Origin: Mya arenaria | Taxonomy: Eukaryota > Mollusca > Bivalvia > Myida > Myidae | Length of the DNA: 64,000 nt | Assembly (NCBI RefSeq): GCF_026914265.1 | Contig: NC_069129.1 | Coordinates: 19,143,945 to 19,207,944 of the forward strand | Direction: 5' to 3' | In this document: positions 1 through 11,820 of the stretch, piece after piece | Position numbering within the stretch: the first letter of the stretch is position 1 | Layout of the letters: every line of letters starts with the position of its first letter | Position numbers and translations under genes: made by a program | The notes under the pieces: generated by a model | Told to the model about the DNA's origin: nothing | Seen by the model: only the letters and a program-made list of their open reading frames with translations | Databases searched by the model: none

Positions 1-480
1 CGTAAGTTCAGAGGAGATTTTTGATTTTTTTTACTATAAACATATAGAGAAAACCCATGACCCCCCGGGGGCGGGGCCAATTTTGACCCCAAGGCCATAA
101 TTTGAACAGTCATTGTAGAGGTCCACTAGACGATGAATCATGCCAAATATCTAAGCTCTAGTCCAAGTAAGTTCAAAAGAGAAGATTTTTGAAGTTTTCA
201 CTATAAACATATAGAGAAAACCCATGACCCCCCGGGGCGTGGCCAATTTTGACCCCAAGGCCATAATTTGAACAATTTTTGTAAAGGTCCACTAGACGAT
301 GAATCATGCCAAATATCTAATCTCTAGACCAAGTAAGTTCAGAGGAGAAGATTTCTTAAGTTTTCACTATAAATATATAGAGAAAACCCATGACCCCCCG
401 GGGCGTGGCTAATTTTGACCCAAGGGCCATAATTTGAACAATCTTGGTAGAGGACTATTTGGTGATCCTAACTACCAAAT
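1..480. repeat. Tandem repeat, about 166-bp unit, three units
   Basis: Three units follow one another. Each carries 'cactataaacatatagagaa', a C/G-rich 'ccccccggggcgtggcc' block, 'ggccataatttgaaca' and 'gatgaatcatgccaaatatc'. The last motif lies at about 132 and 298, giving the period. The third unit diverges after about 440. The same family appears in reverse orientation at about 28960-29760. Short open frames across it are not coding. Confidence 0.8.
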
Positions 481-760
481 ATCAACGGCCTAAGCTTTGT
501 GGTTTGGGAGAAGAAGATTTTTAAAGTTTTTCCTTTTGGTTGCCATGGCAACCAGAGTTCTGCATGGAATTGAATTCTTTGAACAACTTTGATAGAAGAC
601 CACCCAAGGGACATCCCTATGAAGTTTTATTAATATTGGCCAAGCGGTTAAGGAGGAGATGTCTTTTAAGTAAATTGTTGACGGACGACACACGATGCAT
701 GCCGGACAAAAGGCGATCACTAAAGCTCACCTTGTCACAAAGTGACAGGTGAGCTAAAAA
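481..760. repeat. Dispersed repeat tail ending in a hairpin
   Basis: This follows directly on the 166-bp array. It ends in a stem-loop at 724-755: arms agctcacc/ggtgagct, then gtcac/gtgac around an AAA loop, followed by an A run. I recall similar '..gtgacaggtgagctaaaaa' ends from other bivalve genomes, but cannot verify that here. The palindrome GTTGCCATGGCAAC at 539-552 fits the RFX X-box consensus. The open frame at 540-752 lies in the repeat and is not taken as a gene. Confidence 0.55.
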
Positions 761-2057
761 GACTTTAAGCAAAGATAACTTTACTATTTCTTCACCATTT
801 TAAATGAAACAAAGCGCAGTCTACGCCACCTACGGAGCCTTGCTTTCGGCCATTTACCAGAGTTTGATTGCGAGTTTAATTGCTTTAAACACTTCGACAA
901 ACCTTTTCACAATACGGCCGTCGGACGGAGCACTGTCAAAACATGATTTTGAAAACGGGCGAAGCGTTTGATGAAACTAATGACTTTATCAAATGTCGGT
1001 AATAAAACAAATGCGGGGCTCTTTAAGCGGCATAGACTGCCCTTTGTTTCATTTATAATGGTGGTGTAAAAGAAAAGGTATCTTTAATTTAAGTGTTCAT
1101 TTTAAGCAAAATGTTGCCTTCCGATGTAGCATATATGACGTAATTTATCACGTGGTATACACACACTGGTTTGACTATTGGTAATCAGTTCCACTCACGT
1201 TGCTGTTTATTAATAGAAGAAATATTTTTTGACAATACCTGGTACCGTACTTGTAATTTTATTCTTGTACAAAAACTCATCATCCTTTACTCTACTTATG
1301 TTAGGTAAAGGATTGAAAATATCTAGTTAGTGTATTTTATGGAATTATTTTTACCACCTGTACAATACAATTTGGGAAAAAAAGTTGACATTGGGAAAAA
1401 TACAAAATCAGGCTTAAATATCTAATTTAGATTTTAATGGCAAAATATATCATCGAAATTGGAGTTTGGGATGAACAAGCCTGAATTATTACTCTATTGC
1501 TTGGCATATTTTTTTTTTTCAAGCCCTGCTATATTAAATTCAGAATTAGAACAAGCCCCGATGACATAATTTTCACCAGTGCATGATCGTGGGCTTGTGC
1601 TAAAATATTCTATATACTACATGTTTTAAAGATTTTTATGCATATATTATTTTGTTAATTCATAGTAAGTCTTTTCAAGATTTTTTATTCATTAATGTTA
1701 TGAAATCTCCACTTATCAAATTTGGAAAACATAAAATATGGTGAAAAATGGACAAGTTTTCACTAGGGAAGAAGGCAGTAAGGCAGTAAATTTCACCAAA
1801 AAAACCCACTATTAATGTTGTTGTTGCTTTAGCCATATTGTTAATGATTACAACTGAACAAAATTGACAAGATGAAAGAAGAAAAACTGATTTCAGGAAC
1901 ATACCAGTTATTTTTTCATTATAATTGATCATCAGAACATCACTAATTAGTATAGTCTATCTATATCATTATTAAAAAAAAAGAACATGGAAATTATATT
2001 GATATAGTATATGAAAAATATTACTTGAAACTTAATGAAATCTCAAAACGCTGAAGT
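761..2057. other. No gene recognised
   Basis: AT-rich sequence. The only longer frame (1675-1932, -) has no recognisable motif or splice context. Nothing else can be supported. Confidence 0.5.
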
Positions 2058-2065
2058 ATAAGCAA

Positions 2066-2851
2066 TAGTGTTGTGCCGAAGATCAGTTATAATCGACAAT
2101 TGATCGGAAAGGCCTTCATCAGCGACAATCGATAGTGAAATTTGAACAATCGATTATAGAAACAAGAGACGTAACCACTACCGACTACCAGTTAAAAGAT
2201 TGTCTTGAAAATATATTTTGTTTCTGGTCAATACATGTTAATGTTGAAATGTTCATGTGGTACTATGTTGTGTTATCTAGTCATATTATCATGTCAGTAG
2301 CTCACTACAGTACCTTATTACAAATTTTCTTTGTAATTTAACTGCAAAAGGATTGGTTCTCAACATCACACTTTTGTGGTTTTAAAATGTTACCGGTATT
2401 GTTTACTTCTTAAATCATGTAATAATTTAGTTTTCTCAGTTTTCTGAAAGAAAATGTTCTTGTAAAACACAGAATATTCAACTGTTTGTTTTACTTGTTA
2501 CTGACTGATTATCAAAACGAAATTGATATTTTTCTTTGTGTTTACTTTACACATGTATTCAATACCGTACACAAAATTTAGAGCCTGCAGTCTCATGATC
2601 TGTAATAGTAACTTGTAAACACTAAAGTATAGTTGCGTTCTGAATAAATAATGTAATTTATACAAATAAATGTACAAATAATATTGTAAGGGAACATTTT
2701 TTCTTAAACTGGTTCATGTAGTTTATCTATATGCCTTATATATGATGACCTAAGATAGTTAAATAATGATTAAAACGATTAATAATCGATCATTGATTGT
2801 TTTCATAAACCGATTATCTATAGTAATATTTCAGTCCGATTCCCAACACTA
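2066..2851. mobile_element. hAT-type non-autonomous element with 8-bp target duplication
   Basis: The element opens with TAGTGTTG and closes with CAACACTA. It is flanked on both sides by the identical octamer ATAAGCAA (2058-2065 and 2852-2859). Short terminal inverted repeats plus an 8-bp target duplication are the hAT signature. The 786-bp interior contains several ATCGAT-type motifs and no transposase-like frame, so it must have been moved in trans. The perfect flanking duplication suggests a fairly recent insertion. Confidence 0.8.
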
Positions 2852-2859
2852 ATAAGCAA

Positions 2860-3430
2860 TAAAAACAGTCAATTGTATATATATAATATATATCAACATC
2901 TACAGATACTTAGCCATAAGTTTTCAATTTTGGATAAAATTAACAAAATTAGAATTGCATACCTTCTTGTGTACATCTGTTTAATAAAATGAATAATTTT
3001 CCTTTATCATTAAGTAAAACAGTTTTTAATTGAAGGATTAAAATTTTGAGCTACTAATTGCATTACCATAGATCTACTCAAATTTTGACACTTTTTAAAG
3101 AATAACCAATAATAATTTCCAAATCTTCAAATGTAAAAGATCTACAGCATTCTTCCAAAATGGAAATATTTCATACTTGACTGAGTTCTTATTGAAAAAT
3201 TGTCCTGAGGTAAAATGGTATTATTAAAACATGTGCTAACAATATTCCCAAATAATTTGGTACAGTATGACAAACAAATAAGCACATGATTGTGAAGAAT
3301 CACTGTTTCTATGTACAATTGACTGGTGCAATAGTTAGCAATAGACTTGGCGTCAATTGAATTTAGTTTGAAGGATAAACAATAACACTTTTTTAACACT
3401 TTTTTACCTTTTTTTTTCAAAAAAATGATT
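2860..3430. other. No gene; one orphan MITE end
   Basis: AT-rich. At 3313-3331 lies 'tacaattgactggtgcaa', the terminal sequence of the MITE family found at 14372-14600, without an obvious partner. No coding signal seen. Confidence 0.45.
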
Positions 3431-3432
3431 GC

Positions 3433-3890
3433 AGTCAATTGTAACCATGAACTCCCCAGGTCCGGGGAATAGTGGGATTTTCGGTTCAGCCAACCCCGGC
3501 TTTATAAAGCTACAATAATTAGCAATCAGGGATACTTTTTTATTATTTTGACATTTGTTATTCAAGTTAACCTGGGAGGAAAAGTGCGCCCGGTGTGGGG
3601 CTCGAACCCACGACCGCCGGAACACTAGCATGGCGCTCTAACCAACTGGGCTACCCGGGTGGGCGGCTGGTTCTAACCGACACTAACTACATTATGTATC
3701 CCTGTCTCGAGTCTGCCATAGTCTAAAAATCTTCAAAAGACTGAAGGCCATTTAGGTGGACTAACCCCCGCTTAAATTCCTTCCCTGCAGGAATGAACTG
3801 ATGGGAAAATGTCCTCGCACCAAAGGGAACCTAGGTTACGCCCATTCCCGAGGAAATTTTGCGGGGAAAAAGCAGACAAAGCTTTGCGGA
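3433..3890 (+). mobile_element. MITE split by a SINE-like insertion
   Basis: The left part (3433-3500) and right part (3764-3890) match, in order, the continuous MITE at 14372-14600: 'cagtcaattgtaa', then a 'ccaggtc..gaatag' block, then 'acccccgc..' and 'cccattcc'. The intervening 3501-3763 is absent from the other copy. The break is bordered by near-identical aaccccggctt and aacccccgctt, a plausible target duplication. The right terminal inverted repeat is not recognisable. Confidence 0.65.
3587..3660 (-). repeat. tRNA-like head of a SINE-like insert
   Basis: On the minus strand the stretch has an A-box-like 'TAGCCCAGTTGG' and a B-box 'GGTTCGAGCCC' inside a perfect T-arm (GTGGG/CCCAC). The acceptor stem pairs at only about five of seven positions and the anticodon stem is poor, so a working tRNA gene is unlikely. 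It sits in the 3501-3763 insert, which fits a tRNA-derived SINE. About 100 bp of the insert lies upstream of the head, which is unusual for a simple SINE. Confidence 0.55.
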
Positions 3891-3899
3891 GTAATGTCA

Positions 3900-5390
3900 C
3901 TATGTGGGGGGGGGGGGGGCATACCTGTGCGTGATCAAAAATAACAAACAATTCTTATCATTTAAACCATCATGAAAACAAACGGCATTTAGACTTACCA
4001 TACAGTTGTCTTCAATAAGTCCATAGCCCAAAATTTTATGATTGTCCATTTCAATCCATTTTTTACACGAATGTTCGTCTGAGGTCACCGGAGTAGGTCC
4101 TACTTGATTTGATGCTAAACCGGTTTAAGAAAATGTTCGTCTCCTACGCAGTAACCTCCCCTACTGTACAGTAGCAAATATAAAATCCATCACAAAATAT
4201 TCGCCTAACTCTCATAAATGTGATTTAAAAATATGTTAATATTTAATCAACGTGTTTAACGATATTCATCTTTGAAACATTATTACAGTATCTTTATCCT
4301 CCATTCACAAACACGTGGACATGATATTGATAAGCAAAGTACATGCGTATATTTGATAAACGAACAAAAACATGCAAACAGGTAGCAGGATGAAACAATA
4401 TGAACAATATCATTCCTAATGCTTAGAACGTATACTTGATCAAAGATAATGTCATTCAAGACATGAGTTTTTAAACTATCATGAATTGCGTGAAGGGCTA
4501 TACACTTTTGCAAAAAAATACCCCTTGCAATAGTATTTGGATATATTTACTTCTTATTTATCAATGTAAAGCTATCATTCAGTTATGGCAGGTGTTCAAT
4601 GTAACTGAGCACAATTTAAGAGTGTAAACGAATTTCGTCACTGCTTTTAGCTACAGCTCCTAAACCCTGACAATAAGTGAACCGAGATAATGGCTCCTTT
4701 TCAAAGAATCATTTGAAATGGATGAATTCTGAAACAAAGAATGATTGTTGAGCTTATTTTTTTACGAAGTATTAAGTCAATATACAATGTTATAGAACAT
4801 TTATAAATAATATCACTGACTTAGATATAATTGTTTAACCTATACTGGTAATAGGTTCGTGATAGTGCTATCATACATATATGTACCCATTTCATATGAC
4901 AAGAAAAATAACATACCGTGAGTGATGGAAACGAAATAATAAAAAGAAGCCACTTTTGCATAGGATAAAAGATACACATCGAAAGGTTTTTTTTCTTTAA
5001 ATTTGAGTGATCAAATTGAGTTTGTCACTAAGTCAACATAGTTTAATGTACCTACTGACAATATAAGATGGTGTTCTCTAACCTATTCGATTAACTGAAA
5101 GACACAAATTGAGCCCACCAGGAAATGAAAATTAGTAAGTTATTCTTTTTAAAAGTATTTAATATTTTCGAGCATCTAGGACCAGAAGGCTTCAGAAAAG
5201 GATAAATAATTCGCAAATCTAACGCAGTTGTATTTAAGATCACTGTTTTAGATTGCACACAACGTCACAAGTGAAAACACCGATGTAATACTCGAAATCA
5301 GGTCACATCTTGCAATGTTATTTTCTTGAATAATCTACAATATTAAATTAATGAGCAATAATATCATGACATGTATATATCACAACTTTA
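3900..5390. other. No gene recognised
   Basis: Begins with a poly-G run (about 3905-3919) and is otherwise AT-rich single-copy-looking sequence. The frames at 3900-4088 and 4283-4513 (-) have no recognisable motif. Confidence 0.5.
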
Positions 5391-5775
5391 TTTCTCCCCA
5401 GCAGATGTTATACGGTGAAAGTCTCCAACTGGTGATTCCTCCAACTTTTGTGATCACCAACTTCTGTGAACTCCAATTGGTGGCTTTTATCTATAGAAAT
5501 TGACTGTGGAATTCTCCAATTGGAATTTTCCCCAATTGGAGAGCCGTTTTTACAAAATCATAATTTTTGATTATTTATTAGATTTTAATTATGTTTATGA
5601 ATCTAGTACTACAGACATACATAGAAATGTAATTTTCTGTTCCAAATTGTAATATTTGATTTTTTTCAAATTGCTGATTTTTTCCCCCGTTTCGGCTCAT
5701 ATGGAAAATTCTCCAATTGGAGTTTGCCAAAACCCCGCGGGGGACCTAAAATCCAATTGGTGGCCAACGGGAGAA
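5391..5775. repeat. Cluster of CCAATTGG palindromes, possible MITE
   Basis: The palindrome ccaattgg or close variants recur at about 5467, 5515, 5530, 5710 and 5752. The stretch is bordered by inverted ttctccc / gggagaa. This suggests a diverged foldback element, but the ends are not sharp and no target duplication is clear. Confidence 0.35.
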
Positions 5776-6016
5776 ATCAATATTGGAATTAAAATTTTCA
5801 TATTTCTTAAAACTTTTTTTTTAATTTTGCTTAAAATATTTCTTATTTAATGGGCAAACTTTCTATGTGTCGCTTTTGAAGTTGATATCTAAGATAATAA
5901 AAAAACTAAGTTTGCAAGTAAACCGGATTTGCAAACTTATACCGGATGCTGTTTTTTACAAAAACAAAAAATGTCATAAATATAACCCGACATAAAGTTT
6001 AACTTAGGCAACATAA

Positions 6017-6298
6017 CAATTAACTCGTATCTGGTTGTAGCCTCAACCAAGTTCTTTGTTGTTGTTTTTCATCGAATATTTTCAAATTAACATTTCCCCG
6101 AAGCAGTTGCTATGGATACATGACCAAGACAGTAAAACATCTTACATATGATAAAGACAATTAACTCGTATCTGGTTGTTGCCTCAACCAAGTTCTTTGT
6201 TGTTGTTTTTCATCGAATATTTTCAAATTAACATTTCCCCGAAGCAGTTGCTATGGATACATGACCAAGACAGTAAAACATCTTACATATGATAAAGT
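6017..6298. repeat. Direct tandem duplication, 141-bp unit, two copies
   Basis: 6017-6157 and 6158-6298 are almost identical. Each begins 'caattaactcgtatctgg' and ends 'catatgataaag'. The near identity points to a recent event. No coding frame spans both copies usefully. Confidence 0.85.
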
Positions 6299-6299
6299 C

Positions 6300-8030
6300 T
6301 GAAAGATAAGTCAGGAAAAACATACCGAATGTTTGTAGCAAAAAAGTATTCATATTTATAATACAAGAAGCTTTACAATGTAATTGAATTACAAGCTTAT
6401 CAAAACGTTGCCGAAAACCCTTCATATTTCAATGATGTTATTGATTACATAATGACTACCAATAGCGAAACTAAAAATAGTTATAACTTTTCACATACTT
6501 GACTAAATTGGACGAAATAAAACGTTTCGATTCTATGACAGACTGTTTTTAAAAGGATATTTATCTGCATGCGAACTTATTTAAAAACACCTGAACCCCC
6601 TATAATAGGCTTTATTCATACATTATTTAAGGTCCTATTGATTCTGAATATGACAACGGATTGGAAACAGTAACGAGAGAACAAGAAGAAGTACATTCAA
6701 AGCGACAAAAAAGTCCGCATTTAAACTCATTTAAACTTACACCTCATAAGGATACGACTAACAAAATTACAGACGTTAACTTTCGAGTCGAAAACGAGTT
6801 GTCAATAAACAACCAGGGAAATCGAAGTCCATGAAAGCAGCCAGACCCAAAATATTTAAGTATTCTGATTCTTCTTACAAACAAAACTGGCAATTAGAAA
6901 TTATAATTGATTTTACCTTGAATTTCAAATCACAAATAACAGGAACCATATCAGAAAAAAATGACAGTGGAATAATATGCTGCATGTACAAGTTTTGAGG
7001 TTGACAGTATAGAAAGTACAGGTAAGTTTGATGCGCGAAGAGATAATTGGTAATAATTTTCTTGTAAGTGAGAAAAATACCGATTGGAAATTGGGAACAA
7101 ACCGTCTCAACTGTCTACCTGTGATAGTACAGCTTATAATTTGTGTGGCATTAAATAATTTGTGAATCCTTTTTAATATAATTGTACAGGCTTTTAAATT
7201 AATCATTAATATTCATATGAAATTTCTCATTACAATTTTCTTTTGTATTTTATGTTTTATATTTCAGGCACTGGAATTTACCCCGAAATGACAATTATCG
7301 GAAGGCAATGCAAACCTGGACGGAAAAATCCCCAATATGGCATTTTCGGTTTGAATAATGAAGAAACATTTTTTGTTATATTTTAAAGCTTAAGAAATTG
7401 TTTAAATAAAGTACAATCAATGTTATTTGCAATGCCATATTGTGAATTTGGCTCTTTGAAATGAATGTGAGAAGGTGAATGTGGTCTAGTCACAAGGTGT
7501 CGGCCTCCAATCCAAGTTTGTTGGTTCAAGCCCCACCAGTGTTCTTTCTCATGGCCTCAGAAAAAAACAACATCAGTACAACTACTTTCCAAGAAACAGA
7601 ATCGGATTTTTGTTTGAGGAAAATGTGTTGAGGTTTTGACATAGCAATTATAAATGTGTAAAAATTAAACATTCAAACAATATTATAAAAAAACATAATG
7701 TCATGCCAAGTATTCATATAGTGTAAGTGTTGTGGTTACCGTCTTGGAATTGTTAGCCTAGAATATGGCTGGGTATTTAAACTAGTTAAATCGCATGCAA
7801 CCTCAAAATTTATAATCAGTTTCTAAATACAAATACAAGTCTATTATTATGCATTATATATCTAGACAAAAATATAGAAACTATTGACAAATCCATATGC
7901 ATAACTGCCTGTTAGAGGTATGCCTTAGTTCTCTTATTTACTGTTAAAGACTAGGACATATGCTAAAGATTTCATTTTGTAATTGCAAATCTTTAAAGTC
8001 ATGCATGGAGGTCAATCATAAGAAAGATTA
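6300..8030. other. No gene recognised
   Basis: AT-rich sequence with scattered short frames and no motif I recognise. A possible splice-acceptor-like 'atttcag' occurs near 7266 without supporting coding potential. Confidence 0.45.
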
Positions 8031-8052
8031 TAAGTATCTTCCATTGCCGAGA

Positions 8053-8162
8053 GTGTAAGATAGGTTCATTCCGACCCGAGCGTAGGGTGTTTTGCGGAAA
8101 CGAGGTTTAGCAAGTTTCCGCAAAACACCCTGCGCGAGGGTCGGGATAAACCTATCTTACAC
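8053..8162. repeat. Long hairpin, 48-nt arms
   Basis: 8053-8100 and 8115-8162 are inverted copies around a 14-nt loop. The arms begin 'gtgtaagataggtt' and end 'ggtgttttgcggaaa'. Weaker pairing extends outward to about 8032 and 8180. The CGACCCGAG-type core is shared with the hairpin at about 22244-22320, so this looks like the centre of a foldback or MITE family. Confidence 0.75.
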
Positions 8163-8184
8163 GAGCGGCTATGGTAGATGCTTT

Positions 8185-8630
8185 CTCTCCCACCTCAGTT
8201 AAACAAAATTAAGTAATAATTTATTTTTGTTGCTGGAACTCTTTTGTGCTTAGTGAAAATAATTGCTTACGGATATGCGATAATTCCTTGTTTGTCATGG
8301 ATATTCGCGCCATGATTCAGAGTATGTGAATGGTTTGATCGGTCTTTAAATAGTTCTAAGAAGAGTGAAGCATTATTTCTTGAAAGGTGCGTGAAAACTG
8401 TTTTTTGGTAACATTTAAAGCGATAAATAATTAACTAGCGTTCTAAATATTGCCACAAGACAAGGTTTCCATGATGCGCTACAGACGACAGTCTTCAACA
8501 AGGGAGGTAATTACAATGTGGTGACCATTAAAAGAAGTTCCATACGGGCATTTTATCTTCGCCCGTGGGCAAGATAAGAATTTCTAGTATGGTTAAACTA
8601 ATGGATCTACTTATCTGAGGTGGGAGAATG
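8185..8630. repeat. Inverted pair beside the hairpin
   Basis: 'tctcccacctcag' near 8185 and 'ctgaggtgggaga' near 8617 are inverted, with related GTTTAAC and GGTTAAAC motifs just inside. It probably belongs to the same foldback element as 8053-8162, but the outer ends were not established. Confidence 0.4.
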
Positions 8631-8639
8631 TGAAGTCTC

Positions 8640-9395
8640 CCAATCTACCAAGTAATAAGAATGGAATCAAAGATATACTCAACATTTGATTGCATACAGA
8701 TGGCTCATGTAGATCGTGTCTTACCCTATATTGAAACCCCAATTGAGGGACATGTTGATCTTGAAACTGAAAGTTACTTGAATTATAATTGTTTGCATTT
8801 CATGGAGTCAGACATAAAAAGTTTCATATTAAGTGAAAAGTGATCAAAAAGCTTTGAGCAATGAAACATTGCTATTTAAAGAAGGTCTCTTGTTTTGAGT
8901 ATTGAACAATGTGAAACTGTAATGTTATACATTGCCAAAACACTTAAGTAACTCGACTAAATATGTCATGCTTTAGGCTAATATTAACAAAACTTGTTCA
9001 ATTCAGTAACTTTCAGATGCTGTTTTGTGTTGTTTGTAAAAGCAACAACAAATTAATGCCGTAGACAATTAAAGCCCCCCCCCCCCACGCACACACAGGA
9101 CTGGGTATACTGAATATGCTCAGTGCGCAACCTGAACCCTATAAAACCGAAACAAAGGCATGATTGGCAATCAACTGATAAAGCTAACTGGGCTAGCTCA
9201 CCCTAACCCCACTATTACAAACATCGAAAAGTAATGTTGTTTTAATGGCAAGAAAAGCCGAAAATAAGCAAAATATGAATTAAACTTACATTACGTAAGG
9301 ATTTCTACTTGGAGTGGGAAAATGCTGACGTTTAGTCCATACTTGCACTAAATCTAATTTTTATTTCATGCATGCCCTGGACTATGTTGATTTCG
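8640..9395. other. No gene recognised
   Basis: Contains a poly-C run (about 9075-9086). The 60-codon frame at 8661-8843 has no splice or motif support. Confidence 0.4.
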
Positions 9396-9399
9396 AATG

Positions 9400-10320
9400 C
9401 TATCATGTACATTTACTGTAGTTGGTCGACAAGATTAGATTTCACAAGTTTACTGACATGATTTGCAGGTACTCTTGTTTGATTAAGCCAAACGTATAAA
9501 TAACCCGTTGAATCAAATATTGACTTGATGTAACTGGCCCAAACTGAAATATGACCATGTAAAATGTCTTTATATATCAAGAAACTTATTTTCGAGTCAT
9601 GAGATGAAACGAGTTTACTCCAGTAACTTATCATTTTGGTTTAAACTATTATGTTAAGAGGGTATCTAAGTTCTGAGTAGGGCTTGTAACGTGGAGTATT
9701 CTTTCTAGTTTATATAATCCGCCGCAAAAAAATACAATGAAGTTGCTCCAACAGATCGAGGTTTTCAAAACCCCAGACTTCACATCCATACGTTAGAATG
9801 GGAACAATGGTAGAATCAAAAAGCTTCAGTTGTATGTCGAAAAGCAAGTCTAGTTATTAATTCTAAGAAATAGAGCATACATTGCTTTTTTAGCCTGGCT
9901 TATTAAATATTTACGGCAGTATAAAAAGCTACCGGTGGACGAGAAGGTACTTATATTCATTAACTATCTCTAGTACTTGGTTAGCAATGCTAATAATAAA
10001 TTTCTTCAGATTTCTGGCACCAAAGACAATTAGTTTAGTGTTTGAGGGGTTAACATTTACTTTCGATTGCAAACAGTAGTCTTGAAAACAATAAAGACTT
10101 TTTTGAAAATCGCGTGCATTGTCTGCAAAGAGAACAGTGTAGTCAGCATACAAGAGAGTAAGTAACTGAGGTACATAATTGTCTCATTTGCATCTACTTC
10201 TATAGAAACAGTAGAATATGTTCTTTTAAGGAATACGTCTAAATCGTTAAGGTAAATAGAAAATAAAATCGGACTCTACATAAGCTTGGGAACATAGGCG
10301 ACAGTTGCCCATTAATAGAA
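9400..10320 (-). pseudogene. Decayed LINE reverse transcriptase, 3' part
   Basis: Read on the minus strand, the pieces follow the order of a jockey/CR1-like non-LTR reverse transcriptase. 'SPILFSIYLNDLDVF' (about 10280) is followed by 'LYADYTVLFAD' (about 10150; the catalytic YADD reads YADY), 'PSNTKLIVFGARN' (about 10020), 'ILTYGCEVWGFENLDLLEQ' (about 9790), and the C-terminal 'MISYWSKLVS' and 'YVWLNQ' (9634-9413). The reading frame changes several times (for example near 10170-10190), and stops are present, including one just before SPILF. Endonuclease and first frame are missing, so this is a 5'-truncated dead copy. The exact clade is uncertain. Confidence 0.85.
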
Positions 10321-10690
10321 AAGCATGATTTTATATCATTGTACATGTTTTTATGACTGTGAGATGGGCCTTCTTTACGCAGATTAAGATGGTGTTAATC
10401 GCCAGCGGCCTCATCACGTTTTCGTATATCTACTATTTACGAGGTCTATCTCGAAGGTTGCCGGTAATGGCCGAGTTGTCACGATTGCTATGTCGTACAT
10501 AAATATGGCTTCTTATTTGGATTTTAAGAATACACGTTTATTTAAGATATACCAATAACCTTGTCAAACTAAAGTACTCAATTATCAAAATCTGCTAGTG
10601 AATATCAGAACATATTCAAAAGCTTCCTTGTCAATAATTGTATCATATTACCGTAAAGATGTTCACAGAAGAGCAATGCAGAAAGTCTTA

Positions 10691-10900
10691 CTTGTTGACA
10701 TCTCGCATAACCTCACTGCATCGTTGTTGACAAATAGGCTGATTTCCGACCTGTTGTGAGATTTGCTGATGTACATTCTTGAGTTTGTCCTCCGTAAAAG
10801 GCAACACGGCCTCGCCTGTTTTATCAAGAGCGATCTTACATGAAAAATAATTCATTCTTCGTTCATATATAAGCATGTCCCTTGCCTGAACATTAGCCAT
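10691..10900 (-). pseudogene. Solitary exon 1 of the HEPN-STAND-ankyrin family
   Basis: A frame of about 70 codons starts 'MANVQARDMLIYERR' and runs through 'KIALDKTGEAVLPF', 'NVHQQISQQVGNQ' and 'MRDVNK'. It aligns along its length with exon 1 of the copy at 34124. The upstream 'gaatcgaaactagactaaaATGGC' context (in pieces) is shared with the other copies, and the splice donor (caacaa|gtaaga) is intact. No exon 2, NTPase or ankyrin sequence follows on the minus strand; a LINE fragment lies at 9400-10320 instead. It is therefore an orphan exon, either left by a deletion or a displaced 5' end. Confidence 0.8.
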
Positions 10901-11610
10901 TTTAGTCTAGTTTCGATTCACACTGAAGTATTACGTTTCAATATACGGTTATCTTAAGGTCAATAAGAATATTTGTAAAGATTGTATTGATTGAAATATT
11001 GTATCTATACAACTCAGAATAGATATAGGGCCAAATTAGTTTAGTAGTTTCATGTGGGTGTTTTTTAATTAATGTAGAAATTATATGCTGCTTATGCTGT
11101 CCATTTAAAAAAGGATAACATTTTACAGGAATTTTACAAACAAACAATGTGTTATTATTTGAAGACTCAACTGCTATAACTTAAGGGCGACTGACATGAT
11201 TAAGTTTAAAGTTCAGTCAGGTTGATATCGAACTAATGATAATGAACAAAACTTTAATTCTCTTTTGAAATCACATAACTATTATCTTAACCAGGTTGTT
11301 ATCACAATTGGGATGTCGTTGGGCGGGCGGAAGGGTGTGTTGGTGTCAAACAAAGATGGTGCATAGGAAGCTAAAGTAAGGAAAAGCCTAAACTTGGTAT
11401 TGCTCTTGAGGCGTTGGATTCAATGCCACATTTACTAAAATATAAAAATGGTTTCAACCAAAAACATTTCTTTTCAATGGGGTGGTTCAAGGTTAAGGTC
11501 GATGTACGGCAGCGTTCAATAACTAGCGTTGTATCGTAATAATTTATCCACATACTTCTTTCAGCACTATTATATTTCGCCCGATATGGGAGTAAATAAA
11601 TATAATAAAA
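10901..11610. other. No gene recognised
   Basis: AT-rich. The frame at 10938-11147 (-) has no recognisable feature. Confidence 0.45.
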
Positions 11611-11617
11611 AACACTA

Positions 11618-11622
<5 letters not shown>

Positions 11623-11662
<40 letters not shown>
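11623..11662. repeat. (TA)n microsatellite
   Basis: About 20 uninterrupted TA units. The overlapping minus frame of 136 codons gets its YIYIYI tract from this repeat and is not a gene. Confidence 0.9.
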
Positions 11663-11669
<7 letters not shown>

Positions 11670-11820
11670 ATTTATGGTAAAGGTATCTTATGAACAAATA
11701 TGTACTTTTTGGGATTTCCGGTGACCCTGTATACTCGTTGCAACATTCGGAAGTGTGTAGAGAGAAATAATATGTAGACAATACACCAACACAAGGGTAT
11801 TACGTACAAGCTATTTGGTC

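Noticed and set aside
3587-3660. Functional tRNA gene on the minus strand
   Set aside because: Acceptor and anticodon stems pair poorly and it lies in a transposed insert; a SINE-like head fits better.
11371-11781. 136-codon minus frame with a YIYIYI tract
   Set aside because: Centre is a TA microsatellite; flanks have no recognisable motif.
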